Assembly: GCA_035686365.1 (NCBI GenBank)
Contig: DASRZM010000083.1
Coordinates: forward strand, 1 to 39,786
DNA: 39,786 bases
Reading direction: 5' to 3'
From: DASRZM01 sp035686365
Lineage (GTDB): Bacteria; Pseudomonadota; Gammaproteobacteria; Xanthomonadales; Xanthomonadaceae
The position numbers were made by a program, and so were the translations under genes. The notes beneath the pieces are model-generated. The model had not been told where the DNA came from. It searched no databases and was given only the letters and a program-made list of their open reading frames with translations. Of the stretch, positions 24,697 through 32,884 are shown in pieces. Every line of letters begins with the position of its first letter. The stretch's first letter is position 1.

Positions 24697-25869
24697 ATGC
24701 CGCGCCGAGCCCTGATCACCATCGCTGCCGACGGCGCGACTGCATGGCTGCCGCTGCCGGCCGAGACCGGCACGCGCGCAAGGCCGGGCCTGCCGGCGCC
24801 CGCCGAGGTGGAGGACGAGCTGATCTTGGTGGTGCCGGCCGAGGCCGTGGCCACGCTGCCGGCGCCGGTACTGGCCGGCAGCCGCAATCAGCGCCGGCGG
24901 GCGGTCCTGTACGCGGTGGAGGAGCAGCTCGCCGCGCCGGTCGAATCCCTCCATGTTGCGCTGTCCGGGGACGAGCGGACGATTGCCGTGGTCTCGCGCA
25001 GGCAGCTGCAGGACTGGCTTTCGATGTTGCGCACTGCCGGCCTGGAACCGGACCGCATGGTCCCGGAAAGCGTGCTGCTGCCGACACCGGGCGAGGGCGT
25101 TTCGCTTTGGATCGATCGCGACCGCTACCTGCTTCGCACGGCAGACACCGTGCTGGTGTGTGCACCCGGCCAACTCGCCGGGCACCTGGCACTGTCCGGG
25201 CAGGGCGTGCTTCGCCGGGTCGAGGTGTCGGCGGGCAGCGAGCGCCTGTACGGGGAGGCTGCCGCGGCCGGGATCGACGCCTCCGCCGCGCAGTCGATCG
25301 CCGATCCGGTCGCACTGCTGGCCGGTCGCGCCCAAGACACGGCCGTGCTCGATCTGCTGCAGGGCGAACACGCCCCGCATCGCCGCCGCCGCAACCTGCA
25401 GCGGCGCTGGCGGCTGGCCGCTGCGCTGGCGGCGGCGGCGCTGATCGGCCTGTGCGCGCATGCGCTGGTCGAGCGCTGGATGCTGCTGCACCGGCTCGAG
25501 GCGCAACACGCGCAGATGAGCCAGTTGTACCGGCAGGTCGTGCCTGCTGCCGGCCAGGTGCCCGACCCGGCCGCGGCCCTGCGCTCGCGATTGTCGGCGC
25601 TGGCTCCGGGTGCGCGCGCCGACGCGCTGGCACTGCTGGCACAGGTTGCGCCTGTGGTCGCCGCCAGTGGCACCTACATCCTGGACGCGGTCGAGGTCCG
25701 CGGCGACGGCGCCGAGCTGACGCTGCGTGCCGGCGATGTGGCCGCACTCGACGCGCTGCGACGCCAGCTCGACGCGCTGCCCGGCCTGAGCGCGGAACTG
25801 ACCGCCGCCACGCCGGGCGTCAACGGCGCCGAGGGGCGAGTGCGCGTGCGCCGGGCAGGTGCGGCGTGA
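24697..25869 (+). CDS. gspL: Type II secretion inner-membrane platform protein GspL
   Basis: GspL anchors the secretion ATPase GspE to the inner membrane. The 390-residue protein has an actin-like cytoplasmic domain (about residues 1-235, with NQRRRAVLYAVEEQLAAPVE), a membrane helix at about 237-256, and a small ferredoxin-like periplasmic domain. I chose the ATG at 24697 (MPRRALITI), which follows the promoter at 24663-24671; a longer in-frame start would contain the promoter. The stop overlaps the GTG of gspM. Confidence 0.9.
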   Translation: MPRRALITIAADGATAWLPLPAETGTRARPGLPAPAEVEDELILVVPAEAVATLPAPVLAGSRNQRRRAVLYAVEEQLAAPVESLHVALSGDERTIAVVSRRQLQDWLSMLRTAGLEPDRMVPESVLLPTPGEGVSLWIDRDRYLLRTADTVLVCAPGQLAGHLALSGQGVLRRVEVSAGSERLYGEAAAAGIDASAAQSIADPVALLAGRAQDTAVLDLLQGEHAPHRRRRNLQRRWRLAAALAAAALIGLCAHALVERWMLLHRLEAQHAQMSQLYRQVVPAAGQVPDPAAALRSRLSALAPGARADALALLAQVAPVVAASGTYILDAVEVRGDGAELTLRAGDVAALDALRRQLDALPGLSAELTAATPGVNGAEGRVRVRRAGAA

Positions 25870-26354
25870 GAGGGTGGTGGAACGCCCGGGCGCCGCGCGA
25901 GCGTCAGGTACTGGCCGCCGGCGCGTTGCTGCTCGCGTTGTTGCTGGGTTATGCGGTTTTCTGGAAACCGCTGGCCGAGAGCCGACACACGCTGCGCGAA
26001 CAGGTCGCACGCAACGAATCGGAGCTGATCTGGATGCGGCAGGCCGTACCGCTTGCACAATCCCTGCAGCGCGGGGTCGTGCCCGGGGCGACAGCGGACG
26101 GCGTTTCGTTGCTGGCGCGTGTGGACGAGGGCGCGCGTCGGGCCGCACTGGGCGGCATGCTGATGCGGGTGGAGCCGGTAGGCAGCGGGGAGGTCCGCGC
26201 CGAGTTCGACGCGGTTGCCTTCGACGCGTTGCTGCTGTGGCTCGATACCCTGGCTGCGCAGCATGGCATCGTGGTCACCGAGATCACGGCGCGCCGCGCC
26301 GAAGGCGTCGGCCTGGCCGACGTGAGACTCACACTGCTGGAGCCGGGACGTTGA
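25866..26354 (+). CDS. gspM: Type II secretion platform protein GspM
   Basis: This 162-residue bitopic protein has a short cytoplasmic start (GWWNARAPRERQ), a membrane helix at about residues 15-33, a coiled segment (TLREQVARNESELIWMRQA) and a small periplasmic ferredoxin-like domain. GspM pairs with GspL in the inner-membrane platform. The GTG at 25866 overlaps the gspL stop and is the only start consistent with the family N terminus. The stop overlaps the TTG of gspN. Confidence 0.88.
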   Translation: MRGWWNARAPRERQVLAAGALLLALLLGYAVFWKPLAESRHTLREQVARNESELIWMRQAVPLAQSLQRGVVPGATADGVSLLARVDEGARRAALGGMLMRVEPVGSGEVRAEFDAVAFDALLLWLDTLAAQHGIVVTEITARRAEGVGLADVRLTLLEPGR

Positions 26355-27115
26355 GGGCGGGACGGGCGCTGGGCTGGGCCGTCCTGCTCCTGGTCCTGGT
26401 CTCGGTCGCGCTGGCCTGGTCGATGCCGGCCGGTTTCGGCCTGCGCCTGCTGGGCCAGCGCCTGGGGCCACTGGATTTCGCCGGTGTCAGCGGCACGCTC
26501 TGGGAGGGTCGCGCGGCCCAGGCCAGATTCTTCGGCGTGGCGATCGGACCGGTGTCCTGGCGCATCGAGCGCTGGCCGCTGGTGCGCGGGATCACCCGCA
26601 TCGATCTGGCTCTGGAAGGCGAGCCGGTTTCCGGCGGCGGCCGGCTGGAAACGCGCGGCGACCTGACTCGGGTCGATGCCGCGCGCCTGCATTTCCCGGC
26701 CCGGTTGCTGGAACCGGCACTGGACATCCCGGCGCTGGACCTGCGCGGCGAGGTCGTGGTCGAGATCGACCAGGCCGAACTGCTCCAGGGCCTGCCGCGC
26801 AGCGCGCATGGCCGCGCGATCTGGCGCGAGGCCGCCGTGGCCGGCGCCGCGGCCGCCGCCCTGGGCGACCTGGTCGCGGATTTCCGCAGCACCGGTCCGG
26901 GCGAGGTGGCCGGCACGCTTGCCGACCGGGGTGGCCCGCTGCAGTTGGACGGCAGCTTCCACGCCAGTCCCCTGGGCTTCGTCGCCGAGGCGCGGCTGTC
27001 GGCCCGCGGCGGCAACCCGCAGGTGCGCGAGGCGCTGAATTTCGTCGGCCAGCCGATGGCCGACGGCAGCGTCCTGTACCGTGTCGAGGGCGGGTTTCTG
27101 GGGACCCGGCAGTGA
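26351..27115 (+). CDS. gspN: Type II secretion protein GspN
   Basis: This 254-residue GspN-like protein has an N-terminal membrane anchor (WAVLLLVLVSVALAWSMP) and a periplasmic part with FAGVSGTLWEGRAAQA and repeated beta-type segments, in the style of the GspN/AsmA-like fold. GspN occurs in only some type II systems, including the Xps systems of Xanthomonas, and its exact job is unclear. The start is TTG at 26351, overlapping the gspM stop. The 3-prime end overlaps the next gene by four bases. Confidence 0.85.
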   Translation: MRAGRALGWAVLLLVLVSVALAWSMPAGFGLRLLGQRLGPLDFAGVSGTLWEGRAAQARFFGVAIGPVSWRIERWPLVRGITRIDLALEGEPVSGGGRLETRGDLTRVDAARLHFPARLLEPALDIPALDLRGEVVVEIDQAELLQGLPRSAHGRAIWREAAVAGAAAAALGDLVADFRSTGPGEVAGTLADRGGPLQLDGSFHASPLGFVAEARLSARGGNPQVREALNFVGQPMADGSVLYRVEGGFLGTRQ

Positions 27116-27903
27116 GCCTGCCCGATCCCGCGTTCCTCGACCGCGCCCTGGCGGTCGCACGCGCGGCGGCCACGGCGGCCGATGTGGTGGTGGCCCGGCA
27201 CTACGGCAAGGCCATCGAGGTCCGGCGCAAGGCCGACGACAGCCCGGTCACCGAGGCCGACCTCGCCGCCGAGCGGGCGATCCGCGCGGTGCTCTGCGGG
27301 GCGTTCCCGGATCATGCGATCTACGGCGAGGAGCAGGGCCACACCGGGCACTCGCCCTTCCTGTGGCTGGTGGATCCCATCGACGGAACCAGGAGTTTCG
27401 TTCGCGGGGTGCCGATGTTCTCCACGCAGATCGCACTGATGCACGAGGGCGAGCTGCTGCTGGGCGTATCCTCGGCCTGCGCGTTCGGCGAAACCGCCTG
27501 GGCCCGGCGCGGTGGCGGAGCCTTCCTGGACGGCACGGCCGTGCGGGTTTCGGACTGTGCCGATCCGGCCGCCGCATCGCTGTCGTTCGGCAACCTGAAA
27601 TCCCTGGCCCGTGGCAGCGGCTGGGCAGCACTGGCGCCGCTGGTCGTGGCCGCCGAGCGCACGCGCGGTTACGGCGATTTCTATCACTATCATCTGCTGG
27701 CGCGGGGGGCCCTGGACGCGGTGATCGAATCGGATGTCAACGTGCTGGACATTGCGGCGCTGGCGCTGATCGTGCACGAAGCCGGCGGCATCTTCACCGA
27801 CCTGGCCGGCGCCGCCATCGGCCTGGCTACGCGCTCGGTGCTGGCGGCGCCGCCGGGATTGCACGCCGCGTTGCTGCCGCGCCTGGCAGCATTCGCACCC
27901 TGA
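27112..27903 (+). CDS. Inositol-monophosphatase-family phosphatase, HisN-like
   Basis: This 263-residue member of the magnesium-dependent sugar-phosphatase family shows the metal site GEEQG, DPIDGT (residues 88-93) and the late Asp in NVLDIAALALIVHEAGG. The segment YGDFYHYHLLARGALDAVIE, in pieces, resembles HisN-type histidinol-phosphate phosphatases more than true inositol phosphatases. A role in histidine synthesis is therefore possible, but no his genes are nearby and the substrate is not settled by sequence. The GTG start overlaps gspN (GTGA), linking it to the secretion operon. Confidence 0.85.
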   Translation: MSLPDPAFLDRALAVARAAATAADVVVARHYGKAIEVRRKADDSPVTEADLAAERAIRAVLCGAFPDHAIYGEEQGHTGHSPFLWLVDPIDGTRSFVRGVPMFSTQIALMHEGELLLGVSSACAFGETAWARRGGGAFLDGTAVRVSDCADPAAASLSFGNLKSLARGSGWAALAPLVVAAERTRGYGDFYHYHLLARGALDAVIESDVNVLDIAALALIVHEAGGIFTDLAGAAIGLATRSVLAAPPGLHAALLPRLAAFAP

Positions 27904-27919
27904 GCAGGACCCTGGCGGC

Positions 27920-28477
27920 ATGTCGCCCAAGCTTCCCACCATCCACGGCGTCGAGATGCTCGACTACGGCGGCCGCTTCAAGGTCGAGCGGCTGGATCTG
28001 GAATTCAGCAATGGCGCGCGCCGCCATTTCGAACGCATCCAGAACCGGGGCCGTGGCGCCGTGATCGTGGCGCCGATGCTCGATGCCGACACCCTGCTGC
28101 TGGTGCGCGAGTATGCCGCCGGCATGCATCGCTACGAACTGGGCCTGCCCAAGGGTCGCATCGACCCCGGCGAGACGCCGGAGCAGGCGGCGGTGCGCGA
28201 GCTCAAGGAAGAGGCCGGCTACGGTGCGCACCGGATCACCATCCTGCGCAGCCTGACGCTGGCGCCCAACTACATGAGCCACGAGACGCACCTGGTGCTG
28301 GCCGAGGACCTGTATCCGGAGCGGCTGACCGGCGACGAACCCGAGCCGCTGGAAGTCGTGCCCTGGCGGCTGGACGCCCTGCACGAGCTGATGCTGCGCG
28401 AGGACTGCTCCGAAGGCCGTTCGCTGGCAGCGGCGTTCGTGGCGCGCGAGTACGTGCGCAGGCGGAGCCCGGCATGA
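27920..28477 (+). CDS. nudE: NudE-type Nudix ADP-compound hydrolase
   Basis: This 185-residue Nudix enzyme has a complete Nudix box (residues 79-101: GRIDPGE, then REL-KEEAGY). NudE hydrolyses ADP-ribose, NADH and Ap3A/Ap2A to nucleoside monophosphates. The flanks (RYELGLPKGRI, LAPNYMSHETHLVLAEDLYPE) match NudE rather than other Nudix types. The stop overlaps the cysQ ATG (ATGA). The nudE-cysQ neighbourhood is common in gammaproteobacteria and fits clearance of nucleotide by-products. Confidence 0.92.
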   Translation: MSPKLPTIHGVEMLDYGGRFKVERLDLEFSNGARRHFERIQNRGRGAVIVAPMLDADTLLLVREYAAGMHRYELGLPKGRIDPGETPEQAAVRELKEEAGYGAHRITILRSLTLAPNYMSHETHLVLAEDLYPERLTGDEPEPLEVVPWRLDALHELMLREDCSEGRSLAAAFVAREYVRRRSPA

Positions 28478-29271
28478 GCACCCGCGCACCGCTGCGCGAA
28501 CGCGCGATCGAGCTGGCGTTGCAGGCCGGCGAGGCGATCATGCAGGTGTATGCGCTCGACTTCGAGGTCGAGCGCAAGGACGACGACAGCCCGATCACCC
28601 AGGCCGACAGGGCCGCACACACGATCATCGTCCAGGGTCTGCGGGCGGACGATGCCGACACGCCGGTGCTGTCGGAGGAGTCGGCCGAGGTCGCCTGGGA
28701 AGTGAGACGCCACTGGCGCCGCTACTGGCTGGTGGATCCGCTCGACGGCACCCGCGAGTTCGTCAAGCGCAACGGCGAATTCACCGTCAACATCGCGCTG
28801 ATCGAGGACGGCGAGCCGACCATGGCCGTGATCTACGCCCCGGCGATCCACTACCTGGCGCATGCCGACCGCGAAGCCGGCGCCTTCGTGCGCGACGATG
28901 GGCGCGACATCGCCGTGAGCAGCCGGCGCCCGGCACCGACGCCCCCGCGGGTGGCGGCGAGCCGGTCCCACCGGGACGCGCGCACGCAGGCGGTGCTCGA
29001 ACGCATCGGCCCGTGCGAGCTGCTGGGGCTGGGCTCTTCGCTCAAGTTCTGCCGCATTGCCGAAGGGCGTGCCGACCTGTACCCGCGTTTCGGTCCGACC
29101 TCGGAGTGGGACACCGCGGCAGGCCAGTGCATCGTGGAGGCTGCCGGCGGCAGGGTGCTGTGCACCGACGGCACGCCGCTGCGCTACAACGCCACCTCCT
29201 CGCTGCTGAACCCCGACTTCCTGGCGTTGGGCGACCCGGACCTGCCCTGGCGCGACTGGATCGCACAGTGA
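28474..29271 (+). CDS. cysQ: CysQ, 3'(2'),5'-bisphosphate nucleotidase
   Basis: CysQ removes the 3-prime phosphate from PAP and PAPS, relieving a toxic by-product of sulfate assimilation. The 265-residue protein has DDSPITQADRAAH, the metal motif DPLDGTREF (residues 88-96), GEFTVNIALIEDGEP, SSLKFCRIAEGRADLYPRFG in pieces, and TSEWDTAAGQ, the CysQ signature. It is a paralogue of the HisN-like enzyme two genes upstream. The start overlaps nudE and the stop overlaps mazG. Confidence 0.94.
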   Translation: MSTRAPLRERAIELALQAGEAIMQVYALDFEVERKDDDSPITQADRAAHTIIVQGLRADDADTPVLSEESAEVAWEVRRHWRRYWLVDPLDGTREFVKRNGEFTVNIALIEDGEPTMAVIYAPAIHYLAHADREAGAFVRDDGRDIAVSSRRPAPTPPRVAASRSHRDARTQAVLERIGPCELLGLGSSLKFCRIAEGRADLYPRFGPTSEWDTAAGQCIVEAAGGRVLCTDGTPLRYNATSSLLNPDFLALGDPDLPWRDWIAQ

Positions 29272-30068
29272 CCCGCCGCTACGGCATCGAGGACCTGCTC
29301 GCGATCATGGCGCGACTGCGCGATCGGGACGGCGGTTGCCCGTGGGACCTGGAACAGGACTTCTCCACGATCGCGCCCTACACGGTGGAGGAAGCCTACG
29401 AGGTCGCCGACGCGATCGCGCGCGCGGACCTTGCCGCCCTGCGCGAGGAACTGGGCGATCTGCTGCTGCAGGTCGTGTTCCATGCGCAGATGGCGGCCGA
29501 GCAGGGCAGCTTCGCCTTCGCCGACGTCGTGCAGGCGATCTGCGAGAAGATGGTGCGCCGGCACCCGCACGTGTTCGCCGATGCGAGCGTCGAGAATGCG
29601 CAGGCGCAGACGCACGCCTGGGAGGCGATGAAGGCACGCGAACGCAGCGCCGGCGGTGGCGACGACAGTGCCCTGGCGGGGATCGGTCACGGGCTTCCCG
29701 AATGGCTGCGTGCGCTGAAGCTGCAACAGCGTGCCGCCCGGGTCGGCTTCGATTGGCCCGACCCGGAGCCGGTCTTCGCCAAGCTGCACGAGGAGATCGA
29801 GGAGGTGCGCGCGGAACTGGCGGAGGGCACCGGCCGCGGACGGCTCGAGGACGAAATCGGCGACGTGCTGTTCGTGTGTGTGAACCTGGCGCGGCATGCG
29901 GGCGTGGACGCCGGCAGCGCGCTGCGGCGCGCCAACGCGAAGTTCGAGCGCCGGTTCCGCCGTATGGAGCAGCTTGCGCGTGCCGACGGCATCGAGTTGT
30001 CGGAGCTGGCGCTGGCCGAACAGGACCGCTACTGGGACCGCGCCAAGGCCGAGGAGAAGGCCCCGTAG
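29268..30068 (+). CDS. mazG: MazG nucleoside triphosphate pyrophosphohydrolase
   Basis: MazG hydrolyses NTPs and dNTPs to monophosphates and pyrophosphate, removing damaged or surplus nucleotides. The 266-residue protein has the two-repeat MazG layout: GCPWDLEQDFSTIAPYTVEEAYEV and REELGDLLLQVVFHAQ in the first, KLHEEIEEVRAELAEG and LEDEIGDVLFVCVNLARH in the second. The GTG at 29268 overlaps the cysQ stop. A REP-like remnant follows the stop, then a convergent gene. Confidence 0.94.
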   Translation: MTRRYGIEDLLAIMARLRDRDGGCPWDLEQDFSTIAPYTVEEAYEVADAIARADLAALREELGDLLLQVVFHAQMAAEQGSFAFADVVQAICEKMVRRHPHVFADASVENAQAQTHAWEAMKARERSAGGGDDSALAGIGHGLPEWLRALKLQQRAARVGFDWPDPEPVFAKLHEEIEEVRAELAEGTGRGRLEDEIGDVLFVCVNLARHAGVDAGSALRRANAKFERRFRRMEQLARADGIELSELALAEQDRYWDRAKAEEKAP

Positions 30069-30089
30069 GAGCCGGCGTTGGCGGCGATG
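30065..30089 (+). repeat. Divergent REP-type unit after mazG
   Basis: GTAGGAGCCGGCGTTGGCGG followed by CGATG matches the spacing of the 26-bp units at 1546 and 1830, with altered stem bases. Its first bases include the mazG stop codon. It lies between convergent mazG and the DUF962 gene. Confidence 0.5.
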
Positions 30090-30112
30090 CGCACCGCTTC
30101 CGCGATGCGGCC

Positions 30113-30418
30113 TCAGAACGCGATGCGTCCGACCAGCATGTCGCGCCACATCACCCAGTCACCGATGAAGCTGTACAGCGGGTGCTGGAACGTGGCCGGC
30201 CGGTTGTGCTCGAAGAAGAAGTGCCCGATCCAGGCAAATCCGTACCCGACCAGCAGGGCGGCGGGCAGCCACCAGGCATTGAGCGTGAACAGCGCGGCGA
30301 GCAGGCATCCCAGTGCCAGCGACGTGCCGGCGAAGTGCCAGCGCCGGCACACCGGGTCGGAGTGCTCGGACAGGTAGAACGGATAGAACTCGCGGAAGGA
30401 ATCGAAGCGCCTGGCCAT
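30113..30418 (-). CDS. DUF962/Mpo1-like membrane protein
   Basis: This 101-residue membrane protein is of the DUF962 family. It opens ARRFDSFREFYPFYLSEHSDPVCRR (in pieces), has two hydrophobic helices, and closes with GHFFFEHNRPATFQHPLYSF and GDWVMW. The conserved His residues (FYLSEH, RRWHFAGT, GHFFFEH, FQHP) resemble yeast Mpo1, an iron-dependent dioxygenase of 2-hydroxy fatty acids; a similar role here is inference. I chose the ATG at 30418; a longer frame adds residues without family resemblance. Confidence 0.85.
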   Translation of the reverse strand: MARRFDSFREFYPFYLSEHSDPVCRRWHFAGTSLALGCLLAALFTLNAWWLPAALLVGYGFAWIGHFFFEHNRPATFQHPLYSFIGDWVMWRDMLVGRIAF

Positions 30419-30607
30419 GCGGGAATGTTGCCGCGTTGCGGTGACGAAGGCCAGTTCCGGCGGCGGGAGGATCGCAAAATCGCGACCCCGGGGCGCTCCC
30501 AGGTCTCCTTCCGGGGCGAACGGTGGCGCGCCTGGCGTCCCGGGGCTCGATTGGAGCCTCGCATTTTCAATCGTTTGCATCGCAGGGGCGGCGCATTCAC
30601 GAAGTGC

Positions 30608-30644
30608 TCACCGGTGAATTGGGTAGCCTTTCACGGATGTGAAA
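30608..30644. promoter_or_regulatory. Palindromic candidate operator upstream of the ColR-like gene
   Basis: In the divergent gap before the response-regulator gene lie the perfect palindrome TCACCGGTGA (30608-30617) and the spaced inverted repeat TTTCAC-GGAT-GTGAAA (30629-30644), which ends 29 bases before the start codon. ColR of Pseudomonas is known to bind sites with a TTTTTCAC-like core, so self-regulation is a reasonable guess. No clear -10/-35 pair is visible. The rest of this 255-base gap shows no gene. Confidence 0.4.
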
Positions 30645-30661
30645 TGCCCGCCATGCAAGAC

Positions 30662-30668
30662 GGAGAAG
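30662..30668 (+). promoter_or_regulatory. Ribosome binding site deciding the response-regulator start
   Basis: GGAGAAG lies five bases before the ATG at 30674. In-frame ATGs at 30644 and 30653 lack such a site, so 30674 is preferred. Confidence 0.65.
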
Positions 30669-30673
30669 ACGCC

Positions 30674-31405
30674 ATGACGCACGCCGAAGAGAACGCCGGA
30701 CTGGTGCTGCTGGTCGAGGACAACCGCAACATTTCCGAGATGGTCGGCGAGTATCTGGAGCACCATGGCTTCAGCGTCGACTTTGCCAGCGACGGGGTCG
30801 ACGCACTGCACCTGGCGACCGAGAACAGCTACGACGTGATCGTGCTGGACCTGATGCTGCCGCGCATGGACGGCATCGAGGTCTGCCGCCGGCTTCGCAC
30901 CGAGGCCAAGAAATCCACACCGGTACTGATGCTGACCGCGCGCGATACCCTCGATGACAAGGTGCAGGGACTCGAGGTCGGTGCCGACGACTACCTGGTC
31001 AAGCCGTTTGCCGTGCAGGAGCTCGAAGCGCGCGTGCGGGCGCTGATCCGGCGCGATCGCCGCCAGGTCAGCGCCGAGGTGCTGCAGGTCGGCGACCTCG
31101 TGCTCGACACCGCCACGCTGCGGGTGACCCGCGATGCCAAGGACCTGCAACTGTCTCCGATCGGCCTGAAACTGCTCACGATCCTGATGCGCGAGTCGCC
31201 GCGGGTGGTGAGCCGTCGCGACATCGAACGCGAGATCTGGGGCGATTCGCTGCCCGATTCGGACACGCTGCGCAGCCACCTTTACAACCTGCGCAAGGTC
31301 ATCGACAAGCCGTTCCAGAAGCCGCTGTTGCACACCATCCATTCGGCCGGTTACCGCCTGGCCGAACTGGAGACCGGCCATCAGCAGGTGGCCCAGGGCG
31401 GGTGA
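30674..31405 (+). CDS. colR: OmpR-family response regulator, ColR-like
   Basis: This 243-residue DNA-binding response regulator has an N-terminal receiver (LVLLVEDNRNISEMVGEYL; acceptor Asp 59 in VLDLMLPRMDG; Lys in YLVKPF) and a C-terminal winged helix with LQLSPIGLKLLTILMRESPRVVSRR in pieces and DSDTLRSHLYNLRKVIDKPF. The long match of the C-terminal part to ColR, especially KPLLHTIHSAGYRL, points to the ColR subfamily, known for membrane-stress and metal responses. The subfamily call is from memory of the family. The stop overlaps the first possible start of the kinase gene downstream. Confidence 0.85.
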   Translation: MTHAEENAGLVLLVEDNRNISEMVGEYLEHHGFSVDFASDGVDALHLATENSYDVIVLDLMLPRMDGIEVCRRLRTEAKKSTPVLMLTARDTLDDKVQGLEVGADDYLVKPFAVQELEARVRALIRRDRRQVSAEVLQVGDLVLDTATLRVTRDAKDLQLSPIGLKLLTILMRESPRVVSRRDIEREIWGDSLPDSDTLRSHLYNLRKVIDKPFQKPLLHTIHSAGYRLAELETGHQQVAQGG

Positions 31406-31530
31406 GAAGAGCGCCTGGGGCAGGCGTCCGGATCAGGGAGCCGCAGGACCGTTCCGCTGCGGGGCGTGACTCTTCACGTCACCGCCGCGGGGCGGATGCG
31501 AGCGTCGATGAAACGATCACAGGAACGATC

Positions 31531-32871
31531 GTGCCCGAGGGACAGGATCCCCGCGATCTGACTACGAACTCCGGGCTGCGCCGGAAGATCTGGACTGCCT
31601 TCATCCTGCAGGTGGCAGCGATCAGTTTCGCCACCGTGCTCGGGATTTACGGCGCTTCCACCGTGCTGCGCGAGGTGCTGGTCCGGCAGGCCCTGGCCCA
31701 GGAAGCCAACTACCTGTGGCGGCGTCTGGCGGCCGACCCGGACGCGACCTTGCCCGAAACCTATACGCTCAAGGCCTGGCGCGACGTCGGCGGCATCCAG
31801 GCCGAGGCGCTGCCGGAGGCGCTGCGTCCATTGCCGCCGGGATTCCATACGGTCGCCGGGGTGGCTGCCGGCGGCGGCGCCTTCGTGCACGTGTCCCAGC
31901 GCGAAGGCCTGGGGCGGCTGTACGTGGCCCTTGACCAGCGCGAGATCTACCGGCTCGCGCTCGTGTACGGTGCCATCCCGCTGGCGCTGGTGCTCACGAT
32001 CGTCTACCTGATTGCCTGGTACACGTACCGCCAGTCGCGGCGGGCGATCTCGCCGGTCGCCTGGCTGGCGGGGGTGGTCGAGAGCTGGGACCCGAAGCGG
32101 CCCGAGCCCGACGACCTGAAGCCGGAGCGGTTACCGACCGGGCTCGACGGCGAGGTCGCCGTGCTGGCGCGATCGCTGCACGACCTGGCCGAGCGGATCG
32201 AGGCCTTCGTCGCCCGCGAGCGGTTCTTCACGCGCGATGCGAGCCACGAGCTGCGCAGCCCGCTGACGGTGATCCGCATCGCCTGCGACATGCTCGAGGC
32301 CCAGGAAGGACTGACGCAGCCGGCCCGCCGGTCGCTGCATCGCATCGAGGCGGCGGCGCGCGACATGGAGGCGGTCGTGGAGACCTTCCTGGTGCTGGCG
32401 CGCGAGGACGGCGTGGGCTTCGAGAGCGACGAGTTCCTGATCAACGACCTGGTCGAGGATGAGGTGCGCAAGGCCCGCGACCTGGTCGCCGACAAGCCGG
32501 TCGAGCTGAGCATCGAGGAACGCTGCCGGTTCGTGGTGACGGCACCGCCGCGCGTGGTCTCGGTGGCGCTGGCGAACCTGCTGCGCAACGCCTGCATCTA
32601 CACCGATCGCGGCTCGATCACGGTCGTCATCGAAGACGGTTCGGTGAGCATCACCGACACCGGGATCGGCATGAGCGAAGAGGAGGCGCGACGCGCTTTC
32701 GATTCCGACTACCGTGCCAGCCCCGCCGACAGGAGCGGCCGCGGGATCGGCCTGCCGCTGGTGGCCCGGCTGGGACATCGCTTCGGCTGGCCGATCGAGC
32801 TGCATTCGAGCCCCGAATTCGGCACGCGGGTAAGCTTGGTGTTCCCGACCTACAGCCGGCTCGAATGCTAG
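31531..32871 (+). CDS. colS: Sensor histidine kinase, partner of the ColR-like regulator
   Basis: This membrane histidine kinase has a first helix at about residues 20-43, a periplasmic loop of about 95 residues, a second helix at about 141-163, a HAMP-like linker, the H box DASHELRSPLTVIRI (His 239), the N box ANLLRNACIY, and G boxes DTGIGMS and GRGIGLPLV. The GTG at 31531 has AGGA six bases before it. A GTG at 31402 overlapping the regulator stop is in frame but would add an Arg-rich stretch unlike protein. Pairing with the regulator follows from adjacency; the ColS name follows the partner and is less certain. Confidence 0.8.
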   Translation: MPEGQDPRDLTTNSGLRRKIWTAFILQVAAISFATVLGIYGASTVLREVLVRQALAQEANYLWRRLAADPDATLPETYTLKAWRDVGGIQAEALPEALRPLPPGFHTVAGVAAGGGAFVHVSQREGLGRLYVALDQREIYRLALVYGAIPLALVLTIVYLIAWYTYRQSRRAISPVAWLAGVVESWDPKRPEPDDLKPERLPTGLDGEVAVLARSLHDLAERIEAFVARERFFTRDASHELRSPLTVIRIACDMLEAQEGLTQPARRSLHRIEAAARDMEAVVETFLVLAREDGVGFESDEFLINDLVEDEVRKARDLVADKPVELSIEERCRFVVTAPPRVVSVALANLLRNACIYTDRGSITVVIEDGSVSITDTGIGMSEEEARRAFDSDYRASPADRSGRGIGLPLVARLGHRFGWPIELHSSPEFGTRVSLVFPTYSRLEC

Positions 32872-32877
32872 GAGGAG
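32870..32877 (+). promoter_or_regulatory. Strong ribosome binding site of the peptidase gene
   Basis: AGGAGGAG overlaps the TAG of the kinase gene and lies seven bases before the ATG at 32885, a near-ideal site. It suggests translation of the peptidase from the colRS transcript. Confidence 0.7.
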
Positions 32878-32884
32878 TCCCCGG

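Noticed and set aside
23485..26148. An 887-codon minus-strand open frame across gspJ-gspM
   Set aside because: It crosses five overlapping, well-supported gsp genes and has no recognisable domain.
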